From Xenoacremonium recifei (lineage: Eukaryota > Ascomycota > Sordariomycetes > Hypocreales > Nectriaceae), in the NCBI GenBank assembly GCA_012184525.1, contig WOFQ01000036.1, forward strand, positions 124,001 through 188,000: DNA of 64,000 nt, written 5' to 3'. Position numbers and translations under genes: made by a program. This document shows, one piece after another, positions 11,639-23,435 of this stretch. Each line of letters starts with the position of its first letter. The first letter of the stretch is position 1. Under the pieces are notes generated by a model. It worked only from the letters and a program-made list of their open reading frames with translations. It made no database searches and was not told where the DNA came from.

Positions 11639-12790
11639 TACAGTGGGGTGCAATTAGTTTGAATCCAACAGCGCGTACCGACCTAGGCAAATTTGGTGTT
11701 GCAACCACGCCGCTTTTGCCCCCGCGCATGATTTTTCTTCCTTCATCAACAACACAACAATAATACGATGCCTAGGCATGAGCTTTCGCCTCAATTACAG
11801 TCTCAAATTTGCGAGCTTCGAAAGAGAGGCTATATACACAGCCAGATCAAGAAAGCCTACCCGGAAATTCCTCTCGGGACGATAAAAACGACCCTCCGGC
11901 GCGAAGCTCTCCGCGATGACAACAAAACACGGCCGCGATCCGGCCAACCGCGCAAGATAACGGCCGAATAACGCGATGAAGTCTTCTATACAATAACATA
12001 CGATAATCCGCGAATTAAGAATATTGACCTGCTTGCCTCTGTTGACAACTGCATCAAATTACGCACAATGCAGCTGCTAACACGCGAGCTAGGGCGCAAG
12101 AGATGGTGGCAGCGAAAGAGACCTCTGCTTACTGAGAGGCATAGATGGCTCTACTGGTTCTATCAAGCAATGCTCCAACCATTGTGTGTCCGGGCTGGAA
12201 TGCGGTCATGTGGACCCTGACGGCTGGGTATTTCGACAACCTTCTGAGAAGTTCCGGAGGGATCTAGTGAATGCTCAGTCTCACGGAAGGGCTCGTCAAG
12301 CAGTCATGGTTTGGGGAGGCATCGCAAGAGATAGAAGGACTCATTTGATCGCGATGACAAGGGATCAATGTGCAAAGCACAAGGGATATACAGCTTGGAG
12401 CTACCGTAAGGCTCTTACGGAAGGGCTTCTTCCTTTTCTTAACGAATTTGAGCATTTTCGGCAGGATAACGCCCGGATATACACTGCTAAAGAGACTCTC
12501 GACTGGTTAATTTTACACGGCATTAAGCCCATCAAATGGCCCTCACACTCACCCGATTTGAACCCCATTGAGCACGTTTGGAAGGCTCTCAAGGCCAAGC
12601 TAAGAAGAATATATCCTGAATTTATTAATTTGACCAGCAGTGAGGCTGATAGGAAACAATTGGTAAAATGGATTAAAGAGGCGTGGGATGCGTTGCCTGA
12701 CAGGCTGCTGTTGAAGTTAACGGAGTCAGCTCGCAAGAGGCTGCGTGCAGTCATCCGGGCGTGCGGCTGGTACACAAAATATTAATTTTC
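11639..12790 (+). mobile_element. Degenerate Tc1/mariner-type transposon
   Basis: A TA dinucleotide at 11639-11640 precedes cagtggggtgcaa, which looks like the left terminal inverted repeat of a fungal Tc1-like element. The transposase relic follows at 11768. I could not find a matching right inverted repeat (ttgcaccccactg) downstream of 12785, only weak similarity around 12792-12815, so the right end is probably eroded or deleted. The element begins only a few bases after the last codon of the amidase-type pseudogene. Confidence 0.7.
11768..12785 (+). pseudogene. Tc1-type transposase, inactivated
   Basis: The N-terminal part (ATG 11768) is a helix-turn-helix domain (LSPQLQSQICELRKRGY, then SGQPRKITAE). 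It stops at a TAA at 11969-11971, after which the same frame continues with a plausible second DNA-binding half (RDEVFYTITYDNPRIK). A one-base deletion near 12190 moves the rest into another frame. That frame has the catalytic-domain landmarks DGWVFRQPSEKF, VMVWGGI, FRQDNARIYTA (second Asp) and HSPDLNPIEHVW (third acidic residue), ending at 12785. At the place where the first catalytic Asp is expected (W-S-D) the sequence reads W-S-G, so the enzyme would be dead even if the frame were mended. It is a single copy in this window. Confidence 0.85.
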
Positions 12791-13285
12791 AGAAGCTGGG
12801 CTTTCAAATGGTATATATATCGAAACACCAAGATATCTATTTATTGTACAATTGAAGAGTCAATATTGAGGGCATCGTTGAGGGCGGTATGGTGGTGTGG
12901 GGCGATTCCAGACTTTTGGCGTGTAATTTTAGCTAGGCTCGTGAAGACTTCACTTAAAGGAATCAAGCATTCAGCCCTGGTTGGGCTACGCATTTTCCAT
13001 TTTTTTGATCAATCTGAATTATGTCTGCCATTTATTTCCTTTGCAATTTATCGCCGGTTTGAAGGCGCTGCATACACCGGAATGTATTCGGGGACTTGTT
13101 TGGTAGACAAATTAGTATATCACTTATTGTTTGACTTGCCACTGTACCAAATAAAATATCGTTTCCAGATTGTCGAAGCTGTGTGAAAAGACTTTGTGTT
13201 AAGATGATAAATGTGGTTTTAAAAATGAAAATCTACAGTAAAGCTACCGATGAGACAAAGCACAGCACAGGTGTCTAAATACTCT
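12786..13285. other. AT-rich spacer at the left inversion flank
   Basis: No gene seen. AT-rich, with several stops in all frames. It separates the transposon relic from the 3' end of the cyclase fragment. Confidence 0.4.
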
Positions 13286-13449
13286 CTAAAATATAGCTAT
13301 AGCACTGGCGGACTGGCAACGCCTCCCAGGATGTCCAAAAGTACACTGACCAACATGAAGGACCATCTCCCTTCCGTCTGGCACTTGATTGCCAATTCCT
13401 CTAGATCAAAGCTCTCTCCTATTAGCATACCCCATCCACTTATAAATGC
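13286..13449 (-). pseudogene. 3' fragment of a cyclase-family (PF04199-type) gene
   Basis: Reading the minus strand from 13449 gives AFISGWGMLIGESFDLEEL, then AIKCQTEGRWSFMLVSVLLD and ILGGVASPP. This is the C-terminal end of fungal cyclase-family proteins (usual pattern SGWGMPIGE...GGVASPPNA-A-F). It continues exactly where the 5' fragment at 41959-42990 breaks off. A one-base deletion after the SPP codons moves the last residues out of frame; the shifted frame reads AIAIF and a TAG whose last base is 13286. Three residues that are normally Pro in the family read Leu here, each explained by C to T. The fragment has no start of its own and no plausible function. Confidence 0.85.
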
Positions 13450-13826
13450 CGCATTTCAACTCATCATGGGCAGTTCGTGTCCGCCGCGATGACTTGCTCA
13501 CGCTTCCAGTTGACGGCACCAAGGGAAGTGCTGTGGCAGGCCTGCGTGATTGTGTGGCCTCTCATGAGAGCCAGACGCCTCGCGTGACGTGGAACCCCGA
13601 CGTTGATTCCGATATCAAGTATATGGACTGTTGGTCGCGCGTCCCTGACTACCAGATTTTTGACAACGCGTTCAAGGTGCAATGGGAGATGTTCTTGCGA
13701 CATGTGGTGAAAGACGAGCCCTGGAGGCACGATCTCCTACAGGGTGCGAAGGGGGTGCAGATGACTGAGTTGGCGATGGCTAGTTGGGCGAAGAGAGCTT
13801 GGGTTGATGTTCCGGAACTGAAGTAG
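13450..13826 (+). pseudogene. 3' fragment of a Gfo/Idh/MocA oxidoreductase gene
   Basis: From about 13452 the frame reads HFNSSWAVRVRRDDLLTLP, then VDGTKGSAVAGLRDC, TPRVTWNPDVD, FKVQWEMFLRHVVKDEPWRH and a C-terminal KGVQMTELAMASWAKRAWVDVPEL with stop at 13824-13826. This is the C-terminal third of fungal Gfo/Idh/MocA proteins, and no Rossmann domain precedes it; the adjoining DNA is the cyclase fragment on the other strand. The missing N-terminal 262 codons are at 42991-43776 on the minus strand. 262 plus 124 residues gives 386, the normal family length. The fragment has no stops or frameshifts, so separation is recent. An ATG at 13446 happens to open the frame, but a truncated product would lack NAD binding. 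Confidence 0.9.
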
Positions 13827-14095
13827 GAGAATTACCAGGCGCCGAGGCAACTCTAATGGGAACAAAATACTGGTCGAGCAAAAAAGAATTGCATTCTATG
13901 CTAATTTTCAGTCCCTGTAGCTGGCTTCAGCCGCCTCCAATGATTCATTACTGGGCTGAGCATGTGCTTCAGTCTCGTCTAAATAGCCATTATGTCCAAG
14001 GGCATACAGAATTTTTACATCACACATTACCAAATATCCCTCTCATCAAGAACGTAATTCCAAAAACATAAGCGCACCCAAGGTCCGCTCGCTAT
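13827..14095. other. Spacer
   Basis: No gene recognised. It lies between the Gfo/Idh 3' fragment and the 3' end of the CFEM gene. Confidence 0.3.
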
Positions 14096-14848
14096 TTACA
14101 GGGCAAAAGCAGCAGCGACGAGGGCCAGAACACCAGCAGCAACGGGGCCAGCGGCAGCAGCGCCGGTCGCGGTGCTGGAGGCGGAGGCGGTGCCGGTGCC
14201 AGTGGAGCCGGAGCCGGAGCCGGAGGCCGAAGAACCGGAGCCGCCGGAGGTCTTGGTGGCCTTGGTGGTCTTGGTAGCAGCGGCGGTGCTGTTGCTGCCG
14301 GCGGTTGAGACGACAATGACGCTGGTGGCAGTGGTCTCGGAGGCCGAGGCAGTGGTCGAGCCAGAGCCAGAGGCAGTGGACGCCGTGCCGGAGGTCGAGC
14401 CGGAGGCGGAAGCGGAGGCGGAAGAGGCGCCGGTGGTGGACTCCTCAGAAGCGGTGCCGGTGCTGGTAGCCGTGGCAGTAGCAGTCGCCGAGGCCGTAGC
14501 AGTGCCAGCGGCGGTAGCAGTGGCCGAGTAGTCAGCGCAAGCCTGCGAGGCCGCGCTCTGGGCCTGGATGAGTTCCTTGCTGTCACAAGCGCTGAGCAGG
14601 CAAGGGGCGACCACGCTGGTGAGCTTGTTCTGGATCGACGTCTTGCACTGACAACCCGTGTCGGTGAGGGAGCAGCCGACTTCGGGGATGGCAGACTCAA
14701 GGCACTTGATCTGGATCACGGCGTGTTAGTATGTATCGCATACAGCAGAGGCAGGATGGGGGGAGCTTACAGCGCAAGTGGGCTGGCCGCTGAAGTCCTG
14801 GGCGGCGGCGAGGCCGGCGGCAGCAAGGGCGAAGAAAGAGGCCTTCAT
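14096..14848 (-). CDS. CFEM-domain GPI-anchored cell-wall protein
   Basis: Two exons, 14771-14848 and 14096-14710, joined in phase across a gtaagc...ag intron, give 230 residues. Residues 1-16 (MKASFFALAAAGLAAA) are a signal peptide. The mature part begins a CFEM domain with eight cysteines in the expected spacing (CA.IKC, GCSLTDTGCQCKT, APCLLSACD, QACADY; about residues 25-90). A long Ser/Thr/Ala-rich, highly O-glycosylatable stalk follows, and the end is hydrophobic (AAGPVAAGVLALVAAAFAL), a GPI-attachment signal. CFEM proteins act at the fungal surface in haem/iron capture, wall integrity or host interaction; which applies here cannot be told. The stalk's GC-rich repeats open other frames on both strands; these are shadows. 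Confidence 0.93.
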
Positions 14849-16986
14849 CGTGACGGTTGGAGGAGAATTGAGTGCGTTGAAGCGACGGGTAGATGGACCG
14901 AGGGATGGGGGCTGGCGGAGGGAAGATGGCGGGTTCAGCTCGGGAGTTGTAGAGAACGTGGCTCGGAACGCGCAGCTTGGCGGCGAGAGCTTCCTCTCTT
15001 TTATAAGTCAATGGAACCCGACAAGGCTAATAATAATAAGCCTTCGTCGCACCCACAGTAGGGGCGCACCATCTCGGCTGGTCGGGATCCCAGAGAGACA
15101 ATCCCTGGCGGCCCCTGATGCTAGTTCCGGGGAGCTTTTTCGTGAGGGTGAGACGCAGCCAAGCTCAGCACCAGAGCAACCAACCGCTGGGTTAGCTAGC
15201 CAGCCTATTAGCCGTGGTAACCTCCTGGGATGGGGCCCAGGATTGGCTTGGGATCTCACTGCAACAAGGGGCCGGGCTCGGTGGCCATTGGGCCGGAGCT
15301 CAGCTTGGCCAGTGACTAGTGGTTTGGCGACGTGACGATGGCATCCATCCCTGTGAGTGGCCGCTTTCAAGGCCAATGTTGTGATGAGCTGGATGAGTCC
15401 ACAGCTGCAATACTGTCTGCACAAACAGCAAGACATCGGGCACTGACACTCCAGCAGACTCCAGACTCACTCCCAGCCTTGACAAGCAACGCTTTTCTCC
15501 CTCTTTGCCAGGAGGATTCAAGACCTGAGGCACCAGGGGTGGCAGTGGTGCTGCTGCTGCTGGACTAGCTCACGCCACAACATCCACGACCATGGCTGGA
15601 ACGGCCGAAATTGACGGTTATCCCCTCGCGAAGGTCGTAGCTCCAGTGCTAGCCCCCGGTAGCTTCACTGGCAAGGCTGCACCATTGACGAGCCGATGCC
15701 CGCGCTTGGCCTGCGCAGCCTCAGCCATGAATCGCAGGCGTACCTGAATCATCAAAATGCTATTACGGCATGTGGGTAGCTTTGCATGGCGGTTGGATCT
15801 GTTTGAATAGTTGCATCCTGGCTACGCTCTTGTGCCGTATGACGGGCCGTTCTCAAGACAGCACGCTGTAATAATCCGTACTCAGCATGTAGAATCAAAG
15901 TTGTGATTAACCGTAATTAGTGCACTGGCGGCCCCTCCAGCAGATTGATCGCTCCCCGAAAGCTTGGCCTTGTTTCTGCCGCTCTGAAACTTGGGGGTAG
16001 GATAAACAAGTCTGATCGCCTTCTTTGTCTTTGAAACACTGCCGCACCTGTATTGTTCACAGCATACCAGCTCGTTCCCAAACCATCGAAAATGAAATGT
16101 TGCAGGAGGGGAACCATGCTGAAATGTTCCGTGACCTGAAGATCATGAGAACAGCCGGCCAGGGCCCCTTGCAGACGGGAGACTCACCCCCCGCAAGTCC
16201 TCCTCCCCCTGCTACTCCGTATTTTCCAACCCTGAAAAAGAGGGCCTGCGTTCGCAACTTCGTATCCGGATCACCCTCGTCCCCATAAAATGAAGCCCTG
16301 TCTGGTAGTTGTCTCAATGGACTGACTGAAGGGCCGTCGCACTGCAAAAGCATCTCATCGGCCCCAACAAGGGAGGTGTCTCTGAGCATCGGACCCCAGG
16401 AATAGCATCCCTCCTACTACACCGACTCAGCCATCCCCAGTATTGTTGCCAACACGCCGGACAGCCGCCGGGCCCTGTCTCGGAGGTTTGTTTGGTGAGA
16501 AGCTGCGATTCGCCCCCGGGGTTCGGCAGGACATTCGTATTTGACCGCCCGAGGCTGGGACTGACGCGGCCCGGCCAGAAGACATGTAACAATGGGCGAC
16601 ATCGAATCAGTCAATTATTTGTCTTGGCCTGGTGGGTGAGGCCGACGCCGGCGGAGAATGTCCCGTTCACGCCACCACTGGGTGAAGAGAGAACCCGGTT
16701 TCCGACTCGAGGCCAATATGGGCCTGGAGCGTGATACAACGACGTCAAGTAATCGATTGTAGGCCTCTTATAGATTATGGAGAGGCTTGAGGATGTTCAC
16801 GTCGCATGTAAACTCTATGTGCTGGAAAACATGTATCAAGTAGACAACAGCCCCCTCGCGCTTTGACAGGAGTTTGATAGACCACACAGCATTGAAATAT
16901 TGCGTATTCATCAAGCATCTAGACGTACTCGTCTGGTTCATTACTCTATGGCATACACGTCTATAATTACTATTACATAGCGTTCG
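14849..16986. other. Intergenic region
   Basis: About 2.1 kb with no supportable gene. The first few hundred bases are the promoter side of the CFEM gene. The rest has only short overlapping frames without motifs. Confidence 0.5.
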
Positions 16987-18498
16987 TTATGACTCGTCGT
17001 CCCATCGCGGCCTATTCATAATGATCGGTCTCGCGGGATCCCACGGTCCGCGTATCTCGTTCTTGTATTTTTGTAATCCAATGAGCCACCAGCTGCATCC
17101 TCCCGTGGCCAGCACGGCGATGCAGACTCCCACAATCATGCCCACGATGCCGCTCTTCCATGGCCAACCGCCCACGTCCTTGTCGTCTCCCAACACCATG
17201 CCCATGCCGAAGCCGGCACCCAGTACCAGGGAGACGGTTGAAACGACGTGGAACCTCCAGCTTCGGTGCTTGACGTATCGTCGAAAGACTGGGAATAGCC
17301 CAAAGACCTCAATGCTGAACAACGTTAGGCTGAACACCTGTTTTGTCGAGGGTAGCCGGCTAGCCAACACGGTTGAAGCCATGAGGGCGGCATTTGTGGA
17401 GAGCGAAGCAGGGAACTTGGCGCCAACCCCGCCCGAGTAGTCGAAGAAAAAGATATTTATGGCCAAGAGCCAGAATGACATGGCCCAAATGCTGTCACTC
17501 GATGTCGACCTTGTAAGGGACTTGAGAATCGGGCTAAGACCGAGAAGTGTTGAGTAGATGAGAAGCGCCGACTTGATCGTCTCGAACCGTTGATGCGTAC
17601 GATTTTCAGGCGCGGGAAGTGGAGGGGGGATCTCGGGCAGGTGGTCTTGACTAGATCGGGGGGTATGAGGATATCCGTGCTGCAGTACAAGCGACGACGT
17701 GGACGCAGACGCGGCTTTCCTAACTGTCGCGTGAAGATTCGTTGTCGAGCTCGCCGCCGAAGGCACCGTGGATGGCCCGGCCGTTGTAGGGGCAGATTCG
17801 ATTCTCGACGGCGGCGGACGGCGGATGCTAGCAGCCCGTGTGTGTCGCCGTGTACTGCCCGTTCTGCCCACAACAGCATTGGTGACATGATTGCCGTCGT
17901 CGATATCCTCTGTCTCGGAGGACCAGCCCTCCCAGAGGATCCAGCCCAGGAAGGTCGCGACGCTGCTCCAGCTCACGACGGCGACGGGCGAGACGCGCTC
18001 TTGAAAGATGCCAACGAAGCATACAATGAAGATAATGACTGAGCAGACATGTTGCAGTATTACGGTCGAATCCGCGACCAGGGGCCAAAAATCATACGGC
18101 TTCAATCGTGGGTTTCGCTGGAGGTTCTCGAGAAAGGTGGCTTGGTCTGTGTAATTGTCGGGGTCTACACAGCATCAAACCAATTAGCTTCAATACCACC
18201 AACAATGCGCAAACGAGTCCAAGGGAGAGAGGGGTCAATGCCAGTAGAGCTACATACACGACTGCTTCACCCACATCAGCTTCTTCCAGCTGCGCTTCCG
18301 GCGACGACTCCTGCTCCGGTCGCTGTCCTGGCGCCTAGGCCGGGGCCGCGACTCTGATGCGCCATCGAGTTGGAAGGGCCTCCTAGGGGGCGAGACGAAA
18401 GCGTCGTCGGGGGACAGGTGGGAGCGGCCCAGCGCGCTGAGCGTCGATGGCAGGCCTAAGGGGGGGAAGGGCGTCTCGTCATCGGTCGGCGAGGGCAT
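16987..18498 (-). CDS. gpi2: GPI2/PIG-C, GPI-GlcNAc transferase subunit
   Basis: Exon 1 (18258-18498) and exon 2 (16987-18164) join in phase across a gtatgt...tag intron to give 472 residues. The junction restores the hallmark KQSYPDNYTDQATFL. It is preceded by the basic RRKRSWKKLMWVKQ and followed by LKPYDFWPLVADSTVILQH, all characteristic of PIG-C/Gpi2. Several membrane segments follow (for example IIFIVCFVGIF, ALLIYSTLLGL and the late GIVGMIVGVCIAVLATGG). Gpi2 belongs to the ER complex that adds N-acetylglucosamine to phosphatidylinositol, the first step of GPI-anchor synthesis. A low-complexity Ser/Thr/Pro insert (about residues 150-260) lengthens it relative to yeast. It sits 2.1 kb from a likely GPI-anchored client, probably by chance. 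Confidence 0.95.
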
Positions 18499-21352
18499 AA
18501 TCGAAGTCGGGGGCGGAAACAGAAACGGTGAGCGAGAGCGAGCGCGCGAGACTCAAGCTGCGCTGCGGTGGCGGCCTGACGCGGGATGGCAGAGCGCAAC
18601 AGCGGCAGGGGGAGGATTGGGAAAGCTGCTGACAAGTGAGACAAGAGGGACCAGCATGGCGTTTTGTTTGGGCGCTGGTTGGTGAGCGTCAGCGCATCCC
18701 GCGCGCGCTGGAGTGGCAGATGACAGGACCTGTTGGGTTCTGGATGCTGGATGCGGGAGAGAAGAGGAGAGGAGAGGCGGAATCAGCCAGTTATGCCATC
18801 TGCTGTGGTGTCTTAACAGTGCAATGTATCTTTCCTGGCCGGGCAGGCGCGGCAGGCATCATCGGGCAGGCAGACAGGGAAGGCACAAGGGAAGGTCCGC
18901 GCTGGGACGGCGCTTTGGGGCGGCACATCTGCGCTATTCCGCAGCGGGCTAGGCCGGCCTGCTTTGCTTTTTCAACGTCCCCTCCTCGGCCGCAACCTGG
19001 ACCAACCATCGCCGTGCGGCTGGCAAAACGCCCTCGACCAACACATCCCGACGGCGACCTCTGGTCTGGCCCTTCCCGACCATTGCTCGGGAGACGGACG
19101 TGTGATTGAGTCCAATCCAGCCAGCCCGCCCGCCCCGTTGATGTCTCAGTGCCGGCGCCCGCTGCGGGCTGTGTCTGCCTCGACCAACACCTCAGTCATC
19201 TCGGGATCGACACTCCCTCATGTCCAGCGAGCGGCATGCCGGGCGACGGCGCGCGTGACGGAGGGAGGGATTTAGGCTCGTCCCGCTACGAGGAAGATGC
19301 CCGGCACCGCGCCGAGAAAGCAGTGATGGGATGGGATGGCATGGCCGCTCACCACGTCGCAGAGCCTCATTCGACGGACCATCTTGACCGGTGATACGTG
19401 CTCTGCATTCATTCATTCATTCCCTTTCCTCACTAAGCACTGCGCTGCAAAGGTTTGGTTCGGCACACACACGCGTCCTTCCGCTAATCTCAAGTCCTAG
19501 ACTTCGGATGTGACCCCCCTCCCCTCCCTCGCTCAGCCCTGCTGGGATGCCGTCACTGGCCTGGTTCACTCTCCCATGTCCTTCATTCTCATTCGAGACC
19601 GCCGTCGCCCAAAGCAATGCGGGCTCCAGTCTGTCACACCCCAACGCTACACCGCCAGGATCTTTGGCTTGCACTCTTTCCTCCCATTGGATTGAGAGCT
19701 GAGGCTTGACTTTAGCTCTCACCGGCACAGCAGGGAAGCCAGCTCCGCGTCCATCGGGACGGGATCTCCTTGCCAGGGCTCGATGCATTTGTTCCTGAGA
19801 GTCACTCGTTATCACTCCGGGATCCGACAACGGTTCGCCATCTCACGACCTCTGTGTTTCCCCAGCTTCTCTGTGATATCTTCATCGGGCTCTGCCAGAA
19901 GCCGATCTGGAGGATCCATCCTTAGGGGGCACCTCCTGTCACGATCTACCAATCATGTCTGTTTCCAAACGGCCGTTCGCACCGGCGTCTTTTGAAGCCC
20001 ATCTTTACTCGAGCCCCACAGGTCTGAGTGAGAACTTACATTGTGTTAGCCACCCACTCACCCAACCTCCCTCTACCGCCTCACCTGCAGACCCCTTACA
20101 TTCCGTCACACGCACGCACTTGGCAAAAGCAAGCAAAGATGATTTATCGCTGAGAGATATGAGACGTGGGACTAAGCTGAGTCCTCTGTGGATCATGAGG
20201 GTCCTGTTGGTGGCAAGCGTCATCCACCCAGTCGAATGAGATGCCGTGAAATGCACATCTCGTCGACCCCGGGACAGTTCCCCGCAACACGTCACGGTCG
20301 AAGACAATTCCATTCAGCTCTGGAGAAGAGAAGTCTCTTTTGGCCCCGGATGGCACATGGCTCTCCGTCCCAAACCTCCGTGCTAGTTTTGATGCCAACC
20401 CTTGCATCCGGCCCCCTCATGTCCTGCGCCTCTGCTGCAGCATCTTGCTTACTTTCCCAATAGCTCGACGCCGACGCGCGTGCCAGAGCAGCCACCACCT
20501 GCTGCAGTCTAGCCTGTTCCATTAATATTGCTACGCACTGCTATGGATTCTGAACGGCAGACAAAATGGTCATCAGACAGATTAGGATGAACGAAAGCTC
20601 ATTCTGGGCAAGGCTCCAACCATTCACCATCAGAATCTCCTCCAAGGAGATTGCCAGTATAGACCACTGATGTTATTTTGGCCGGGTAGCACGACCGGTG
20701 AAAACCCCAATAACGACTCCTCCCAGTGACTGCTGTTGTCTCAATGCCCCTCTCTCCTTGCTTCTGAAACGCGTTCTCTGGTTGGGCAGCTGGCAGCTGA
20801 GGAGATAATCTCTCCAGACATGCAGCAAGCTACCACTAACATGCATGAAGTACCCCGTAGCGCCAGTCTTAAACAGCCCCTGCTGTTTTGGTGAGTGCGG
20901 CACAGTAATAAGCTAGTCTTCGACAACTTCAAGGGGGGCCGTGATTCTCCCGCGCCTAGCATACCGCAGATGGTTTCCATTACAGTTGCGTAAGCTACCC
21001 CATGGGCTCTCCGGGGACTCTCTGGAGAAGTATAAAAGGCTGGAAGAAAGTCGACGTCGAAGGCTGATCCCACTCCCTCTTCGTCTGAACCAGCACTCTT
21101 CTAGTACTCTTCCGTCACTCTGCCAGCACTCAACTACCAACTAGAGTTTCGTTCTACATTCCTCACCCAACATCCCCTCCCTCTCTCTCCCTCCACCTCT
21201 CTTCACCTCACTTCACCTCTCCTCACCTCTTCAATGTTCCTCTTTTGGTTCTTCTTCATTCAAGCCTTAACCCTTCCATTTCTTGCAGCCTGTGGCGCTG
21301 TAAAAGCCAGTGCTCACCTCGAGCCCCTCCCCTACATCCCTGCCTAGTCGAG
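18499..21352. promoter_or_regulatory. Long intergenic region with TATA box of the 2EXR-like gene
   Basis: No gene found in 2.8 kb. Composition is GC-rich near the GPI2 start and more mixed later. A clear TATA box (tataaaag) at 21031-21038 and CT-rich leader sequence at 21150-21240 point to transcription of the 21353 gene. A cattcattcattcattc run lies near 19409. Confidence 0.5.
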
Positions 21353-22369
21353 ATGCTTGAAGCACTCGACCCTGCTGCCAAACGCCCTGCGTTGGTGGCA
21401 GGGAAGCCTTTCGATGAGTGGTTCTCAGACGGGTTCAAGTCCCTTCCACCAGAGATACGACTTGAAATTCTCAGTAAACTCGAAGATGAACCTCGCATCA
21501 TCCTCTTCCACGAAATGGTCGAAACCAAGGGCCGTTATCCGATACCCCCGATCGCTCTCATAAAAGCTCATTTTAACTGCAAGACCGACGCAGTGTATGA
21601 GCATGCCTTCAATGGTAACTACATCAATTACCAGCGAGACATCATTGTCTGCGACTGCCGGATGACGGAATCGACCATCGATCCCCGTCTACAGGCCATG
21701 GCACCCAAGGTCACCCGAGCCTTGTACTGGGACTGTTTCCCCGATGATGCTACTTACGATGGCCCTTTCCTGCCGGAAAACACCGTAGTCTCGGAACGCC
21801 GTTGGAATCCCGGATGGGGGTCGGTCGACTACTCCAAGTTCTGGTTCCCAAATGTCATCGACATGTGGATTGTCAAGCTTGGCGAGCTCGAGCCCACTAC
21901 CATGACGCACCAGAACCGCTTCTTTGAAGATCCCCTCCCGCATGAGAAGGAACTCGCCAAAGAGTTTGCCTTCTACATCGCCGAGGACAAGATCGAGATG
22001 ACAGACCTCGACTTGGATGAGCCCACCAATAAGTTGGTCGTCGCCAACGGGAGATGCGTTGACCCCAAGTGTCGGGATCACAACAAAAACATTGCCCGCA
22101 CCATTTCTAAGGTCACCTTCATTGACGAGACCGACGACGGCTCGGGAAAAGATGGGAGAGAGTGGCGCAAGATTAAGCCATGGAGTCCTCCGCCATCTCT
22201 TAGTCCTTACTTTGTGGACATCGGCCGGCTAAGATGGGTCTTGACCTCAAAGACCTTGGGTCAGGCTTTGAGTTACGGGAGTGAAGATGAAATACCCAGC
22301 GTCCCAAGAACGGTCAATAGAGCTGTCATGACGGATCCAAACCGTCTTTTCCCCAACCACGATTTATGA
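21353..22369 (+). CDS. 2EXR/F-box-like fungal protein
   Basis: 338-residue single-exon frame. The frame is open 36 codons upstream, but without a good start; the ATG at 21353 follows a CT-rich leader. Near residues 24-45 is FKSLPPEIRLEILSKLEDEPRIILFHEMVE, of the L-P-x-E-I/L-R type that opens the fungal 2EXR and F-box-like families. The rest (for example RALYWDCFPDD and EFAFYIAEDKIEMTDLDLDEP) has the acidic, Trp-rich look of this lineage-expanded group of unknown function. Another member lies at 23436. A TATA box stands about 320 bases upstream. A role in protein-protein recruitment is only inference. Confidence 0.75.
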   Translation: MLEALDPAAKRPALVAGKPFDEWFSDGFKSLPPEIRLEILSKLEDEPRIILFHEMVETKGRYPIPPIALIKAHFNCKTDAVYEHAFNGNYINYQRDIIVCDCRMTESTIDPRLQAMAPKVTRALYWDCFPDDATYDGPFLPENTVVSERRWNPGWGSVDYSKFWFPNVIDMWIVKLGELEPTTMTHQNRFFEDPLPHEKELAKEFAFYIAEDKIEMTDLDLDEPTNKLVVANGRCVDPKCRDHNKNIARTISKVTFIDETDDGSGKDGREWRKIKPWSPPPSLSPYFVDIGRLRWVLTSKTLGQALSYGSEDEIPSVPRTVNRAVMTDPNRLFPNHDL

Positions 22370-22807
22370 GACACGTGGATTGGGGTCTATGTTCGATGAA
22401 CACGCCTTGCGTTTCCCATCAACGTGGCAGCGCAGTTTTTCTTGCCGTCTCACATATGTCCTCTAAATTGCATGACCAACACAGGACGTCCCCGGGGAAT
22501 GGAATGGTTTGAGGTTGCCAAAGCCCCAAGTCTGAGCTCTTCTGGATCTTTAAGGTTCCAGGACAGCAGCATCGTAAGATTGTTCCCCAAAGATGCTTGC
22601 GCAGAGAGCCTCGACTCGGAGGAGTTTGCGTCGCCGAGGATTTAATGAGGTGTATGAACGAGCTTCCAGGCTCGTCGCGAAGGAAATTTGGTTTCTTTTT
22701 CTTCGTTTCTATATTACACCTGTTTACTAGGCTCCTATTTCTCCTTCTAGGATAGCAATGAACGCTGGCAGGCAACTCTTGAAGGGGCAGTGCTTGGAAG
22801 GGGAAAA

Positions 22808-22934
22808 TGACAAAAAAAAAAAAAAAAAAAAAAACAAAGAAAAAAAAGATAAAAGAAAAAGGCTCTCTGTCTCACAGAGAAGGTGGTCAGAAAACGAGGA
22901 AAATTCAAAACGAGAAACACCAAAAAAAAAAAAA
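22808..22934. repeat. A-rich tracts
   Basis: A run of over twenty A residues, then interrupted A-rich sequence to about 22860, and a second A13 run near 22922-22934. It may be a poly(A) relic of a retroposed sequence or simple slippage. Confidence 0.9.
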
Positions 22935-23243
22935 GCCTTACCACGATTATTCACGGCTATAGGGAACAGGATATCTTTGATAGCTACACAAAATGATAAC
23001 ACCCATTGCACTGTCTCAATTTTACTATCCCAATACTCTCGTTAATACGTGACTGAGTCTGCTGTTTGCTCCTACAGCTTAGCCTTTACCACATCTGGTT
23101 TCCCTAGCCTAGAATTTGCCCAGTGTTCACATAATGCTTTGTGTTCGCATTGACATCCTTAAGATGGCATGAACTTACGTCAATTTGAAATTAATGATGC
23201 TATATTTAAAGGGAGTTTGGTCCTTCCAGATTCCAGTTCTTCT

Positions 23244-23249
<6 letters not shown>

Positions 23250-23286
<37 letters not shown>

Positions 23287-23332
23287 TACACACATCTACA
23301 CATACACATCTACACATACACATCTACACTCA
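23250..23332. repeat. CA microsatellite with an acacatctacacat extension
   Basis: About fifteen CA units followed by three copies of a longer derivative unit. It lies about 100-190 bases upstream of the next ATG, so it probably falls in the promoter or leader. Confidence 0.95.
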
Positions 23333-23435
23333 CCACCAACCCTTCATCCCAAGATCATCCCAGATCAAGAACCCATATCTAACCTAGACCGTAGGTTTAC
23401 CATATCACCCATCAGGCGATATTCCCCTAATCAAA

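Larger units (their letters stand above)
22370..23435. other. Intergenic region with simple repeats
   Basis: No gene. It holds the A-rich tract and the CA-type microsatellite listed separately, and the promoter of the following 2EXR-like gene. Confidence 0.5.

Noticed and set aside
14092..14700. Minus-strand 202-codon frame rich in Pro/Ala/Leu and a plus-strand 119-codon frame rich in Val/Glu/Ala
   Set aside because: Both are shadows of the low-complexity Ser/Thr/Ala stalk of the CFEM gene, which has cysteine spacing, a signal peptide, a GPI tail and a proper intron.
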